64,000 bases of DNA from Anaerovibrio sp. RM50 (GTDB taxonomy: Bacteria > Bacillota > Negativicutes > Selenomonadales > Selenomonadaceae), in the NCBI RefSeq assembly GCF_000622005.1, contig NZ_JHWV01000006.1, forward strand, positions 124,001 through 188,000, written 5' to 3'. A program made the translations under genes and the position numbers. Numbering within the stretch: position 1 is the first letter of the stretch; each line of letters opens with the position of its first letter. Shown one piece after another: positions 33,477 to 43,205 of the stretch. The notes under the pieces were generated by a model. It had not been told where the DNA came from. It did no database searches and saw only the letters and a list, made by a program, of their open reading frames with translations.

Positions 33477-34442
33477 TTACAACAAATGACAGGCGATTTT
33501 ATGTCCCTCAACATCCTTGATAACAGGTTTTTCCTTAAAACATCTGTCACTGGCCTGGCTGCAACGGAGAGCAAACGGACAGCCCACCACATCAGCGGCA
33601 CCTATTTCTCCCTTAATGATAGATATATCCTGATGCACATCAGGGTCAGGTACCGGAATAGCCGCCAGCAATGACTTTGTATAAGGGTGCATAGGGTTGG
33701 CATAAAGGGCTTCCGCCTCCGCCAGCTCCATAATCTCTCCCATATACATAACTGCCACCCTGTCACTTATGTATTTAACCATGGCCAGATCGTGGGCAAT
33801 AAAGAGATACGTGAGCCCCAGCTCCTTTTGAAGCCGTCTCATAAGATTAACCACCTGGGCCTGAATGGAAACGTCCAAAGCTGAAATTGGCTCATCGCAG
33901 ATAATAATATCAGGATTTACCGCCAAAGCTCTGGCAATGCCGATACGCTGTCTCTGGCCGCCACTGAACTCATGGGGAAAGCGGTTGGCCTGCTCCTTGC
34001 TAAGTCCCACCAGCTCCAGCAGCTCATATATACGATTCTGCTTTGCCTTTTTATCCTCATAGACATGGTTGATTTCCAGTGGCTCACCGATGATTTCCCC
34101 TACAGTCATGCGGGGATTAAGACAGGCATATGGGTCCTGAAAAATCATCTGAATACGTTTTTCCGGTCCCTTGGTCAAATCCAGCCTTTCACCGTGAAGG
34201 TATACCTCACCATCCGTAGGCTTGTATATACCCATAATGGTTCTCCCAGCCGTGGTCTTGCCACAGCCGGACTCACCAACCAGTCCAAGAGTCTCTCCCT
34301 TGTTAATATCAAAGGAAATACCATTTAATGAATAGGCGTATTCCTTGGGATGACCAAAGAAATTCTTCTTGGTAACAAAATGCTTCTTTAAATTTTTAAC
34401 GGAAAGCAAGGGCTTGATATTTGGACTTTCTGTATTATTCAT
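33477..34442 (-). CDS. oppF: oligopeptide ABC transporter ATPase OppF
   Basis: 321 residues from an ATG after GGAGGGG. Walker [16 protein letters not shown], signature [16 protein letters not shown], Walker [13 protein letters not shown], and the C-terminal oligopeptide ABC region ([23 protein letters not shown]) with [14 protein letters not shown], a 4Fe-4S-like Cys cluster. It overlaps oppD by 8 bp. Confidence 0.93.
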   Translation of the reverse strand: MNNTESPNIKPLLSVKNLKKHFVTKKNFFGHPKEYAYSLNGISFDINKGETLGLVGESGCGKTTAGRTIMGIYKPTDGEVYLHGERLDLTKGPEKRIQMIFQDPYACLNPRMTVGEIIGEPLEINHVYEDKKAKQNRIYELLELVGLSKEQANRFPHEFSGGQRQRIGIARALAVNPDIIICDEPISALDVSIQAQVVNLMRRLQKELGLTYLFIAHDLAMVKYISDRVAVMYMGEIMELAEAEALYANPMHPYTKSLLAAIPVPDPDVHQDISIIKGEIGAADVVGCPFALRCSQASDRCFKEKPVIKDVEGHKIACHLL

Positions 34443-35424
34443 GGTGCCCCTCCTCTCTGTCACGGGCTGGGAGCCAACATTCCACACAATGCTCCTTACC
34501 CATATTTTCATTATTTGGGCAACAAGCTGCACAAACCTTCATAGCATCGCCACATCTAGGAGCAAAGCTGCACCCCTTAATATCATAAAGCAAATCAGGA
34601 GGATGGCCCTCAATAACCGGCAGCTCCACATCATCTGCCCTGTCTACACGGGGCAGTGAATTTAAAAGGCCCTTTGTATAGGGGTGCTGTGGGTTATGGA
34701 AAATTTCCCCCACTGTTCCCGACTCCACAATACGGCCCGCATACATAACGTTAACCCTGTCACAAATACGGGCAATAACCCCCAGATCATGGGAAACAAG
34801 CACAATTGACATTTTCATTTCACGGCGCAGCTCATCCAAAAGCTCCAATATCTGGGCCTGAATTGTTACATCCAGGGCCGTGGTAGGCTCATCTGCAAAT
34901 AACAGCTTTGGCTTGCAAATAAGGGCCATGGCAATCATAACACGCTGGCGCATACCGCCGCTGAATTCATGGGGATAGGCCTTCATGCGTTCCTCCGCCT
35001 TGGGAATCCCCACCCGCTTTAAAAGGGCCAGGGCTTCCTCATGGGCATCTTTTTTGTTTAAGCCCTTGGACTTAATAATACCCTCTGTCATCTGCTGGCC
35101 AATGGTCAGCACAGGATTAAGTGAAGTCATGGGATCCTGAAAAATCATGGCCATGGAGGTGCCCCGCAGCTTCACCATTTCCTTATCAGTTTTATTGGTA
35201 ATATCCTCGCCTAATAATTTAATGTTGCCTTGATTTATAAAGGAATTTTCCTCCGGCAGAAGCCCCATTACTGCATGGGCAGTAACACTTTTGCCACAGC
35301 CGGATTCCCCCACAATGCCTACAACTTCCCCTTCATCAACATTGAAGGTTACTCCCCGTACTGCCTTTACATCGCCGCGATAGGTGTGAAAGCCCACTGA
35401 TAAATCATTAATTTCCAAAATCAT
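34435..35424 (-). CDS. oppD: oligopeptide ABC transporter ATPase OppD
   Basis: 329 residues. Walker [20 protein letters not shown], signature [16 protein letters not shown], Walker [13 protein letters not shown], then [17 protein letters not shown] and [14 protein letters not shown], the terminal Cys cluster. ATG at 35424 follows GGAGG; TTG at 35430 is possible. Pairs with OppF to energise peptide uptake. Confidence 0.93.
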   Translation of the reverse strand: MILEINDLSVGFHTYRGDVKAVRGVTFNVDEGEVVGIVGESGCGKSVTAHAVMGLLPEENSFINQGNIKLLGEDITNKTDKEMVKLRGTSMAMIFQDPMTSLNPVLTIGQQMTEGIIKSKGLNKKDAHEEALALLKRVGIPKAEERMKAYPHEFSGGMRQRVMIAMALICKPKLLFADEPTTALDVTIQAQILELLDELRREMKMSIVLVSHDLGVIARICDRVNVMYAGRIVESGTVGEIFHNPQHPYTKGLLNSLPRVDRADDVELPVIEGHPPDLLYDIKGCSFAPRCGDAMKVCAACCPNNENMGKEHCVECWLPARDREEGHHE

Positions 35425-35442
35425 CTTCAAGCTCCTCCCCTC

Positions 35443-36360
35443 TTAACGGCGCATTTTCGGATCCAGGGCATCCCGCAGTCCGTCACTGAAGAAATTAAAG
35501 GCCAGCATGGTTAAGCTGATGGCCACTGCAGGGAAAAACAGCTGGAAGGGATATGCACCCAGAGTATTAATACCATCGGAGCAAAGGACTCCCCAGCTGG
35601 CCATTGGCGCAGATACGCCAAGGCCGATGAAGCTCAAAAAGGCCTCAGTAAAGATGGCATCGGGAATGGAAAGGCTCAATGACACGATAATAACACCCAA
35701 GGAATTTGGAATAAGATGCTTCAAAAGAATGCGGGCGGGACTTGCTCCCATGCTGCGGGAAGCCAGTACGAATTCCTGCTCCTTTATTTTCAGCACCTCA
35801 CCGCGGACAATTCGGGCCATCTGCAGCCAGTAGCTGATACCAAGGGCAATGTAAATATTCATTAGTCCCGGCTTAAAAACCACCATCAGCAAAATTACGT
35901 ACAAAAGGGTTGGCACGCTGTAGAGAATATCCACAATATTCATCATAATGCGGTCAGTGCGTCCTCCCACAAATCCGGAGATGCCCCCGTAAAGGACCCC
36001 GATAAATAGATTTATCAGAGAAGCCACCACACCGATGGACAAAGAAATACGGGCACCGTAGAGAACACGGATAAACATATCACGGCCAAGATTGTCGGTG
36101 CCAAAAATATGCTCCATAGTAGGTGCCATATTGGTGCTGGCAAAGTCCTGATCCTCATAGGAGATGCCGGAAAACATGGGAATGAAAATAGCAGCCACCA
36201 TCATCAGCCCAATAAAAATCATTCCCGCCATGGCGGCCTTGTCCTTCTTCAGCCGAATCCAGGCATCCTGCCAGTAGCCCATGGAAGGGGCCTGTTCTGC
36301 CTCCAGTGCCAAAGCTGCCTCAGTCCTGGCAAGAGGAGAAAAATCATATTCCTTATTCAT
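35443..36360 (-). CDS. oppC: oligopeptide ABC permease OppC
   Basis: 305 residues. A long cytoplasmic N-terminus, OppC_N helix (AAMAGMIFIGLMMVAAIFIP), and the BPD_transp_1 domain with HIFGTDNLGRDMFIRVLYGARISL, and the EAA loop SRSMGASPARILLKHLIPNS. ATG at 36360 follows GGGAGG. Inner-membrane half of the peptide channel. Confidence 0.92.
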   Translation of the reverse strand: MNKEYDFSPLARTEAALALEAEQAPSMGYWQDAWIRLKKDKAAMAGMIFIGLMMVAAIFIPMFSGISYEDQDFASTNMAPTMEHIFGTDNLGRDMFIRVLYGARISLSIGVVASLINLFIGVLYGGISGFVGGRTDRIMMNIVDILYSVPTLLYVILLMVVFKPGLMNIYIALGISYWLQMARIVRGEVLKIKEQEFVLASRSMGASPARILLKHLIPNSLGVIIVSLSLSIPDAIFTEAFLSFIGLGVSAPMASWGVLCSDGINTLGAYPFQLFFPAVAISLTMLAFNFFSDGLRDALDPKMRR

Positions 36361-36361
36361 A

Positions 36362-37291
36362 TTAATCCTCCCTCTCCCCAATTTTAATCCTTGGATCCAG
36401 CACCGGATAAATAATATCCACAATCATATTCATGAGAATAATAATGGCACTGTAAAATATGGTAACGCCCAAAATAACGGTATAATCACGATTGTAAATG
36501 GAGGTTACAAAATAGCTGCCCAGCCCGGGAATGGCAAAAATGGTTTCAATGACGAAGGAGCCCGTCAAAATGCTTGCCACCATAGGCCCAATATAGGTAA
36601 CAACGGGAATAAGGGCATTTGGCAAGGCGTGTTTAAAGAGAATATAGCTTGTGCCCAGTCCCTTGGCCTTGGCAGTTTTAATATAATCCTGGCCCAAAAC
36701 CTCCAGCATGCTGGAACGGGTCAGTCTGGTAATAAAGGCCATAGGCATAGCCGCCAAAGCAAAAGCAGGAAGTATGCGGCTCTTCCAGTCAAGCCACATG
36801 GCAGCTGGCAACAGCCCCAGCTTCATGGCAAATATCTCCACCAAAAGGGCCGCCAGCACGAACCCCGGCACCGCAATACCGATGGTGGTCAGCAAATTAA
36901 CGGTTCGGTCCTGCCAGTTGTTGCGCCGATATGCCGCCAGCACTCCCGCAGGAATCCCCAGCACTAAAGAGATGATAATGGCCTCCATGCCCAGCTCAAA
37001 GGACACGGGAAAGCTCTCCCCAATAATATCATTTACAGAACGGCCCACATATTTAAAGGAAGGTCCCAGATCTCCCTTAAGAATGTTTTCCACGTAATCC
37101 ATATACTGGGTGGAAAGAGGGTCATTCAGCTTGTAGCGAGCCTCTATATTGGCCTGAACAGCAGGAGGCAGGTTCTTTTCCGCCGTAAATGGACCACCCG
37201 GAATAGCGTGCATAAGCAAAAAGGTCACCGTCATTACTATCCACAGCACAACTATTGAATTTATTAATCGTTTTCCCAGATAATTAAGCAC
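36362..37291 (-). CDS. oppB: oligopeptide ABC permease OppB
   Basis: 309 residues, GTG start after GGGGAGG. First helix LINSIVVLWIVMTVTFLLMH, then PGGPFTAEK and the EAA loop TAKAKGLGTSYILFKHALPNA. Partner of OppC, whose gene starts 2 bp after this stop. It follows the serine hydrolase gene by 25 bp, so the operon begins further upstream. Confidence 0.92.
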   Translation of the reverse strand: MLNYLGKRLINSIVVLWIVMTVTFLLMHAIPGGPFTAEKNLPPAVQANIEARYKLNDPLSTQYMDYVENILKGDLGPSFKYVGRSVNDIIGESFPVSFELGMEAIIISLVLGIPAGVLAAYRRNNWQDRTVNLLTTIGIAVPGFVLAALLVEIFAMKLGLLPAAMWLDWKSRILPAFALAAMPMAFITRLTRSSMLEVLGQDYIKTAKAKGLGTSYILFKHALPNALIPVVTYIGPMVASILTGSFVIETIFAIPGLGSYFVTSIYNRDYTVILGVTIFYSAIIILMNMIVDIIYPVLDPRIKIGERED

Positions 37292-37316
37292 TTTGGCTTC
37301 CTCCCCAAAATGTTAG

Positions 37317-38594
37317 TTACAGCGCATGACAAAGGGCGTCCATAACCTTTTCTTCCCAGATAAAGTTATTGCTGAACTCTCCACGGCTCCGCCCGTCTTC
37401 CTCAGCCATGCCTTCACCATTCATTATATAAACAAATCCGTCTTTGGTGCCCGGCACATAAAACATGCCGGAATAAAGGCCAAAGGCCTGGCCCGTATGC
37501 CCCACAAGGAAAATATCATTCTCCTGGCATACTCTGGCAGGGGAATCCCCCCTTATCTGATACAGTCCCAACCCATAAGACAGAATGGTGTCATCACATG
37601 TATCACCATTATTTCCGTCATAGTACCATTGGGCCCTTGTCATTTCATTAATTGAGGTTTCCGACAGAATTGTTTTTCCCCTGAACTCCCCTTTGTTCAT
37701 GAGCATAATAAGGGTATTGTACATGCCCTCAAGGGAAAGCCGCAGTCCCCCCTGAGGCGCAAAAAATGTGGCATTTGTGCCAATCTCGTAATTCTCCAAT
37801 GAATACACCCTTGGATCATCGTGAAGGGCGTAGGGATTCTGCATAGTCACGGTGTCCCTGGCGGGCCTGATGCCCCTGAAATCGTCCATTACAGGGCGCC
37901 ATGGCATATCATCACGCCATACCCCCTCAATATCCTTTTTCTGGTAAAGGGTTCCCAGACTGGCAAACACAGTATCGGAGAAATTTCCCGGCAGATAGCC
38001 CCCAATAATATCCAAATCCTTCAAAATATTGTTTTGCAAATAAAGGTCAAAGCGTTCCCCCGTTACAGCCTCAATAATTGTGCCCAAAAGGCCATAGTTT
38101 AGATTGCAGTAACAGAAATATTCTCCCACTGGCTCATCAGCGGGAGAAAAATGGGCCCCATCCTCATAAAATTTCCCCTCGGGATCAAAAAAGGTCCTTA
38201 CGGAATACCCCGGGGGAATACAGTAAACTACCCCGTCACGAAGTCCGGAGGTGTGATTGGCCAGCATTCGCACCGTAATTTTCTCATCAGGAAACTCCGG
38301 GTGACGGAGCTGAAAGCCAAGATAATCACTGACATCATCATCAAGGCCTATTTGCTCCGCCTCCACCAGCTGCATAAGAGCATAAATAGTAAACTGCTTG
38401 GAAACGGAGGCAATGCGGAAAAGGGAATCTGCCTTAAAGAGCTTTTGTTCCCTGCCAAAGGCAGCATATCCGCCACAAAAGCTGAAAACAGGCTTGCCAT
38501 TCTTTATTAAAACGGCTCCCAGCCCAGGAACCTGGGTATAGTGGTTTCCCACCATCCCCCTTAAATTGTCTTCCAATAAATCAAACTCATCCAT
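37317..38594 (-). CDS. serine hydrolase of the beta-lactamase/DD-peptidase class C family
   Basis: 425 residues. The catalytic SVSK (63-66, FRIASVSKQFTIYAL), YCN-type triad (FCYCNLNYGLLG near 155) and HTG box (VGHTGQAFGLYSG near 385) mark a penicillin-binding/beta-lactamase-related fold. No signal peptide is seen, so it may act in the cytoplasm on imported peptides or amides. It sits in one operon with an L,D-transpeptidase and oppBCDF. Confidence 0.85.
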   Translation of the reverse strand: MDEFDLLEDNLRGMVGNHYTQVPGLGAVLIKNGKPVFSFCGGYAAFGREQKLFKADSLFRIASVSKQFTIYALMQLVEAEQIGLDDDVSDYLGFQLRHPEFPDEKITVRMLANHTSGLRDGVVYCIPPGYSVRTFFDPEGKFYEDGAHFSPADEPVGEYFCYCNLNYGLLGTIIEAVTGERFDLYLQNNILKDLDIIGGYLPGNFSDTVFASLGTLYQKKDIEGVWRDDMPWRPVMDDFRGIRPARDTVTMQNPYALHDDPRVYSLENYEIGTNATFFAPQGGLRLSLEGMYNTLIMLMNKGEFRGKTILSETSINEMTRAQWYYDGNNGDTCDDTILSYGLGLYQIRGDSPARVCQENDIFLVGHTGQAFGLYSGMFYVPGTKDGFVYIMNGEGMAEEDGRSRGEFSNNFIWEEKVMDALCHAL

Positions 38595-38606
38595 TAAAAT
38601 GCCTCT

Positions 38607-39281
38607 TTATGCGGGATAAATGCATACACGCACGTTATTGTCCACGTGCTGCAAAATCTTTATCATATTTTCCTCGCTGACAGCGATACAGCCCATGGTA
38701 TAATCATATTCTCCCATGCAGTGAATAAAAATATAAGAACCCAGTCCTGGTACGCATTCCCTGTTATATGTTAAAAATAAGCCGTAATTAAACTGTGGCG
38801 CCCCATTGTTCATAGGGTCCAGATCCAGCTTGGCCAGTACCTCCTTGGGGATTTTCCGGTCATCAATGAGCTTATTGTAATAAGGCCCGTCAGCACAGAA
38901 AATATGCTCATCGAAAAGGAGATAATCCGCCTTGGTGCCAGGATTTGGCTCAATACCCCCGGCGGTAAAGATTCCAAAGTCCCCCTTTGGGGTCTTCTTG
39001 TCACCTTCACTTTTCTTGCCAAGACCGTTCTTTCCCGTATAGCCATCACAGGCCAATACCAGATTCCACTTTTGTGCATCGTCCTTTTCATATAACTTTA
39101 CAAGGGCTTTGCTACCCCCCTTGTACTGGACGAAAATCACCTGCTTGACACAGGAAATCTCACTGTAGTGGTCAAGTCTTTCCTGCCAGAAGGGATTTGC
39201 TTCAGCAGCAGCGGCCTGTGCCGAATGGGGACATCTGTTAATAATTAAAAGGCATAAAATGGTTAATAAAAAAAGCTTCAT
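38607..39281 (-). CDS. secreted L,D-transpeptidase family protein (YkuD)
   Basis: 224 residues. Signal peptide (MKLFLLTILCLLIINRC ... AQA). The YkuD domain has KKTPKGDFGIF and the catalytic end YIFIHCMGEYDYTMGCIAVS: His followed after 11 residues by the MGC Cys. It would cross-link or edit peptidoglycan in the periplasm. First gene of the operon with the serine hydrolase and oppBCDF. Confidence 0.85.
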   Translation of the reverse strand: MKLFLLTILCLLIINRCPHSAQAAAAEANPFWQERLDHYSEISCVKQVIFVQYKGGSKALVKLYEKDDAQKWNLVLACDGYTGKNGLGKKSEGDKKTPKGDFGIFTAGGIEPNPGTKADYLLFDEHIFCADGPYYNKLIDDRKIPKEVLAKLDLDPMNNGAPQFNYGLFLTYNRECVPGLGSYIFIHCMGEYDYTMGCIAVSEENMIKILQHVDNNVRVCIYPA

Positions 39282-39304
39282 AATTCCATGCCATCCTTTC
39301 AATA

Positions 39305-39338
39305 CAAAAATAGGCTCCTAAAAATATTAGAAGCCTAT
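39305..39338 (-). terminator. terminator after ahcY
   Basis: Minus-strand TAGGCTTCTAA and TTAGGAGCCTA form an 11-bp stem with one mismatch, followed by TTTTTG. It separates ahcY from the transpeptidase operon. Confidence 0.8.
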
Positions 39339-39364
39339 TAATAATTTTAAATTACGCTTTTAAA

Positions 39365-40606
39365 TTAGCACTGATGCAGATAAGCGTACTGTTCAGGAGT
39401 CAGTTCATCAATCTCGATGCCCATGGCTGCCAGCTTGATCTTGGCAATCTTCTGGTCAACTTCCTCTGGCAGAACGTAAACCTTGTTCTCCAGCTTATCA
39501 TGGTTCTCCAGAATGTACAGGGCGGAGAAGAACTGAACGCCCCAGGAAAGGTCCATAATCTCAGCAGGGTGACCATCACCACAAGCCAAGTTTACGAGAC
39601 GGCCCTCACCCAGGAGGTAGAGCTTCTTGCCATCAGCAAACTTAAATTCCTCAATACCTTCCTTCACCTGCTTGCGGGACTCAGTCATGGCCTCCAGCTC
39701 AGGAATATTTATCTCCACATCAAAGTGGCCGGAATTACACATTACAGCACCGTTCTTCATGGAAGCAAAATGGCGCTCACGAATAACGTCCTTGTCACCA
39801 GTGAGGGTAAGGAAAATATCGCCAATCTTGGCAGCCTCATCCATAGGCATTACACGGAAGCCGTCAAATACAGCCTCAATAGCCTTTACTGGATCAACCT
39901 CGGTGATGATAACATTGGCACCAAGGCCCTTGGCACGCATGGCACCACCCTTGCCACACCAGCCATAGCCAGCAATAACAACGGTCTTTCCGGAAATTAC
40001 CAGATTGGTGGCACGCATGATGCCTTCCCAAGTGGACTGGCCAGTACCATAACGGTTATCAAAGAGATACTTGCAATATGCATCGTTGGCAGCCATCATA
40101 GGGAACTCCAGCTTGCCAGCGGCCTCCAGAGCCTTGTCACGGAGAACGCCTGTGGTGGTTTCCTCGGAACCGCCAATAATCTTTGGCAGCAGCTCACGAC
40201 GGTCATTGTGGAGACGATAAATCAGATCGCCGCCATCATCCATAATAATATCTGGCTCTGTGTCCAGTGCCATATCAATATACTTGTCGTACTCCTCCAT
40301 GGTGCAGCCATGGTGAGCCAATACAGTTACGCCGTCCTCAACCAAAGCAGCGCAAACATCGTCCTGGGTGGACAATGGATTTGATGCAGTGGCAATAACC
40401 TCAGCACCGGCATTCTTCAGAACCAGTGCCAGATATGCAGTCTTTGCCTCCAGATGCATGGTCATAACCATACGCTTGCCGGCAAATGGCTTGGACTTGG
40501 AATATTCCTTATTTACAGCTTCCATAACTGGCATAAAATTCTTTACCCAGTTGATTTTATCATGTCCAGAAGGTGCTAACTTAATGTCTTTGATTTTGGA
40601 TTCCAT
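39365..40606 (-). CDS. ahcY: adenosylhomocysteinase
   Basis: 413 residues. MTMHLEAKTAYLALVLKNAGAEV, GGSEETTTGVLR, and the NAD site GYGWCGKGGAMRAKGLGA are the diagnostic SAHH motifs. It splits S-adenosylhomocysteine to adenosine and homocysteine in the methyl cycle. It ends AYLHQC; many homologues end in a lysine-tyrosine stretch, so the terminus is slightly different. Ribosome site AGGAGG. Confidence 0.96.
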   Translation of the reverse strand: MESKIKDIKLAPSGHDKINWVKNFMPVMEAVNKEYSKSKPFAGKRMVMTMHLEAKTAYLALVLKNAGAEVIATASNPLSTQDDVCAALVEDGVTVLAHHGCTMEEYDKYIDMALDTEPDIIMDDGGDLIYRLHNDRRELLPKIIGGSEETTTGVLRDKALEAAGKLEFPMMAANDAYCKYLFDNRYGTGQSTWEGIMRATNLVISGKTVVIAGYGWCGKGGAMRAKGLGANVIITEVDPVKAIEAVFDGFRVMPMDEAAKIGDIFLTLTGDKDVIRERHFASMKNGAVMCNSGHFDVEINIPELEAMTESRKQVKEGIEEFKFADGKKLYLLGEGRLVNLACGDGHPAEIMDLSWGVQFFSALYILENHDKLENKVYVLPEEVDQKIAKIKLAAMGIEIDELTPEQYAYLHQC

Positions 40607-40696
40607 AATACGCCTCCTATAATATCTGTTTCAAACGCTAACAATTAATTATAACATAACTTATATATAGTAATAAAGATTTTCCCGATACAACCT

Positions 40697-41470
40697 TTAC
40701 AAAACTGTTCCAGCCCTGTCAGAAAGGTATTTATGGTCCGCCACCTTTAGGCGGATTGGGGTTACAGTAACATTGCCCTTATTGCAGAGAACAACATCGG
40801 AAACAGGGCTGTTGCCCTCATCCACAATGTCCCCCTCCACAATATAATAGATGCGGTCACTTTCATCAGTCCGCGGAATATAGGCATTTTCGTAGTTTCT
40901 GATGCCCTGATATGCCCACAGCCACTGATAATCCTTGGCCAGCTTAACTGGGAAGTTAATATTGAGAAGATATTCCTTCTCCTCCCTTTCCATATTCATT
41001 ATAACCGGCAGCTTCTTCACCAGCTCCCTGGCCACATCGTCAAAGGTCATTATTGGGTGGTAGCTGAGGGAAACCGCAATGGAACGGATATTGTGGATAA
41101 AGCCCTCCTTGGCAGCCCCCACGGTGCCGGAATAAATCAAATCCGTGCCCAGATTGGAGCCGTCATTGATACCAGAAATAACCAGATCTGGAAATTCCTC
41201 CTCATTATTCTGCAAAATTCCCTCAAGATAAAGCTTAACGCTGTCTGCAGGGGTTCCACCGATACCATAGGCCTCAATACCATATTTTTCCATAAGAGGC
41301 ACATATTTATCAACATAAATCCGCTGTCCCACAGTAATGGCGTGGGCCTTGGCACTCTGCTGGCTGGCCGGGGCCGCCACAATGACCTGGTGGTCCTTAT
41401 GCAAATGCTTCACCAAAGCCTCAATGCCCGGGGACATAACCCCGTCATCGTTGGTAATCAGAATCTTCAT
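40697..41470 (-). CDS. surE: 5'-nucleotidase SurE
   Basis: 257 residues. MKILITNDDGVMSPGIEAL, VVAAPASQQSAKAHAIT and SGINDGSNLGTDLIYSGTVGAAKEG are the SurE metal and phosphate motifs. ATG at 41470 follows GGGTGATTGCT. It dephosphorylates nucleoside monophosphates and is a stress/stationary enzyme. Confidence 0.95.
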   Translation of the reverse strand: MKILITNDDGVMSPGIEALVKHLHKDHQVIVAAPASQQSAKAHAITVGQRIYVDKYVPLMEKYGIEAYGIGGTPADSVKLYLEGILQNNEEEFPDLVISGINDGSNLGTDLIYSGTVGAAKEGFIHNIRSIAVSLSYHPIMTFDDVARELVKKLPVIMNMEREEKEYLLNINFPVKLAKDYQWLWAYQGIRNYENAYIPRTDESDRIYYIVEGDIVDEGNSPVSDVVLCNKGNVTVTPIRLKVADHKYLSDRAGTVL

Positions 41471-41490
41471 AGCAATCACCCTTCATAGTA

Positions 41491-41519
41491 TAAAAAAAAG
41501 GCTGGAAGATATCCAACCT
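41491..41519 (-). terminator. terminator after the downstream tRNA-Lys
   Basis: Minus-strand AGGTTGGA-TATC-TTCCAGCCT followed by T8. It lies between tRNA and surE. Confidence 0.75.
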
Positions 41520-41533
41520 GCAATGATTCATAA

Positions 41534-41609
41534 TGGTGACCCACCGGGGACTCGAACCCCGAACCTGCTGATTAAGAGTCAGATGCTCTACCAGTTGAGC
41601 TAGTGAGTC
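41534..41609 (-). tRNA. tRNA-Lys(CTT), copy 1
   Basis: 76 nt with CCA. Acceptor GACTCAC/GTGGGTC, anticodon stem CTGA/TCAG around CTCTTAA (anticodon CTT), T loop TTCGAGT. Standard GG in the D loop. Identical to the copy 115 bp upstream. Confidence 0.95.
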
Positions 41610-41611
41610 AT

Positions 41612-41637
41612 AAAAAACAGGCTGTAAAACAACCTGT
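41612..41637 (-). terminator. terminator between the two tRNA-Lys genes
   Basis: Minus-strand ACAGGTTG and CAGCCTGT form a hairpin followed by T5-6. Each tRNA copy therefore carries its own terminator. Confidence 0.65.
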
Positions 41638-41648
41638 AATACTATCAA

Positions 41649-41724
41649 TGGTGACCCACCGGGGACTCGAACCCCGAACCTGCTGATTAAGAGTCAGATG
41701 CTCTACCAGTTGAGCTAGTGAGTC
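41649..41724 (-). tRNA. tRNA-Lys(CTT), copy 2
   Basis: Identical in all 76 positions to copy 1, again anticodon CTT with encoded CCA. The pair is a tandem duplication. Confidence 0.95.
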
Positions 41725-41812
41725 ATGTGCTTTACGCAACAATTGATATTATAGTCATTTCATATATCCCTGTCAACAAAAAATATGAAAAATAACAGTA
41801 ATTCCTTACAGA

Positions 41813-42703
41813 CTAACTATTCTGCTGTCTGAAGGTGTGGGGACTGCAGCCCCTATATAGCCGAAATGCCTTGCTGAAATGGCTGGGGTTATAATACCCG
41901 CAGGCCACCCCTATGTCAAGAATTGATTCATTGGACTCCAAAAGCATTTCCTCTGCCACCTGAAGGCGGTAATTCTGAATATATTGCCGTGGGGACATAT
42001 TGAATATGGACTGGAAGCAGCGCTGGGCCTCCCTCTCGCTGATGCCAGCCTGAGCTGCCAAATCCTCCACAGATATCTGATCACCATAATGACCATGAAT
42101 ATAGTCCACCATCAGCTTTATTCGTTCCATTTGCGGCGTTGTATAGCCTATCCTTGAAGCTGTTGGATGGTCACTTAGTATAGCCAAGGCTTTGCCTATA
42201 TTATACCTAAGATCAAGCTCAAAGCCGAAAATTTCTTTTTGGGCAGCTATAAATGCTCTTCTGATATTGATTATGACATCCCGTTCCCTTTTTACATCAG
42301 TGTGTAAATATTTTCCTGAAAACATTTCATCGGTAACAATTGGCTTAACATATTTTTTATAAATAACATTTGCAATGCCACCGCTTATGAATTTCTCATC
42401 AAACAAGATGCAATATAGCTGACAGCGTTCCCCATCCAGCGCATATCTGTGCAATACCCTGGAATTGCAAAAAAAGCCATTTCCGGCTTCTACTATTGCC
42501 CGTTTACCTGCATATTCAACTACAGCGCGGCCGGAAGAAACATACATAAATTCCAGCTCACGATGCCAATGCCATGGCAATGATTGAATACCTCCTCTAT
42601 TCCATTCAATGCAATAACTGCTACAAGGAAAAAGGGGATTGTCATGCATTTGCTCTTTTTCCTTGTCCGCCATTATACGGATTGTAGTCATTTTCTTAAT
42701 CAT
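41813..42703 (-). CDS. AraC family regulator with cupin sensor
   Basis: 296 residues from an ATG after GGGAGA. Residues ~30-120 form a cupin fold (LPWHWHRELEFMYVSSG), and the end holds the two AraC helix-turn-helices (ISVEDLAAQAGISEREAQRCFQ; ESILDIGVACGYYNPSHFSKAF, SPHTFRQ). It is divergent from the small membrane protein gene, with two 9-bp direct repeats between them. It probably activates that gene. Confidence 0.88.
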   Translation of the reverse strand: MIKKMTTIRIMADKEKEQMHDNPLFPCSSYCIEWNRGGIQSLPWHWHRELEFMYVSSGRAVVEYAGKRAIVEAGNGFFCNSRVLHRYALDGERCQLYCILFDEKFISGGIANVIYKKYVKPIVTDEMFSGKYLHTDVKRERDVIINIRRAFIAAQKEIFGFELDLRYNIGKALAILSDHPTASRIGYTTPQMERIKLMVDYIHGHYGDQISVEDLAAQAGISEREAQRCFQSIFNMSPRQYIQNYRLQVAEEMLLESNESILDIGVACGYYNPSHFSKAFRLYRGCSPHTFRQQNS

Positions 42704-42718
42704 AAAAATCTCCCTTTT

Positions 42719-42782
42719 CTGTCGCATAGAGAACATTTTTTGTCGTATAAAAGGCAGAAGGCTCAGATTTTACAATATATAA
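42719..42782 (+). promoter_or_regulatory. AraC-type direct repeats and activated promoter
   Basis: TGTCGCATA (42719-42727) and TGTCGTATA (42740-42748) repeat at 21 bp, two helix turns. TATAAT at 42777-42782 has no -35, which suits AraC-type activation with the nearer repeat covering about -41 to -49. Confidence 0.6.
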
Positions 42783-42829
42783 TGTATTCAACTTAAAGAA
42801 CTAATGAATTTCCAAAGGAGGAATCAGTT

Positions 42830-43027
42830 ATGAAAGCAGCAGTTAGACTTTCCGGTATGGAGCGTTTATTGATGAATGTAAATACACACCACTACAGCTT
42901 CCTGGAGGGTAAAAAGTTCGAGAGTGCAAAGGACAAGGATCTGGCTTATCGTCTCAGCATCCATGAGCTCCGCATTGGCACCTTCGCAGCATTGGTTGTA
43001 GCAACCGCTTTGGCAATCTGCCTCTAA
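42830..43027 (+). CDS. small membrane protein under AraC-type control
   Basis: 65 residues from an ATG after AAAGGAGGAATCAG. A polar start (HHYSFLEGKKFESAKDKDLAYR) leads to one C-terminal membrane helix (FAALVVATALAICL). It is followed by a strong terminator, so it is a single-gene unit. No family recognised; sensing or signal role is possible. Confidence 0.75.
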   Translation: MKAAVRLSGMERLLMNVNTHHYSFLEGKKFESAKDKDLAYRLSIHELRIGTFAALVVATALAICL

Positions 43028-43108
43028 TTCCCATTTGCCCTCTCTCATATTATAGAGCGATTGACAAGATAATACTACCCCCATTTATCAAATAGTGTTC
43101 TAAAAACG

Positions 43109-43157
43109 ACGGGATTGTTTTGTGCCCCTTTCGGCAGAAAACAACCCCGTTTTTTTA
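43109..43157 (+). terminator. terminator of the small membrane protein gene
   Basis: ACGGG...TGTGCC pairs with GGCAGA...CCCGT across a CCTTTC loop, then T7. Confidence 0.85.
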
Positions 43158-43174
43158 GTGTGCATACGTGAAGA

Positions 43175-43203
43175 AAGCGCAGGCTATTAAAGCCTGCGCT
43201 TTT
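43175..43203. terminator. bidirectional terminator after btuC
   Basis: AAGCGCAGGCT-ATTAA-AGCCTGCGCTT, an 11-bp perfect stem. It ends the btuDC operon on the minus strand. Confidence 0.8.
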
Positions 43204-43205
43204 AT

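Noticed and set aside
39374..40384. 336-residue plus-strand frame antisense to ahcY
   Set aside because: Shadow of a highly conserved gene.
40607..40696. SAM or SAH riboswitch ahead of ahcY
   Set aside because: The 90-bp leader is AT-rich and shows none of the conserved elements.
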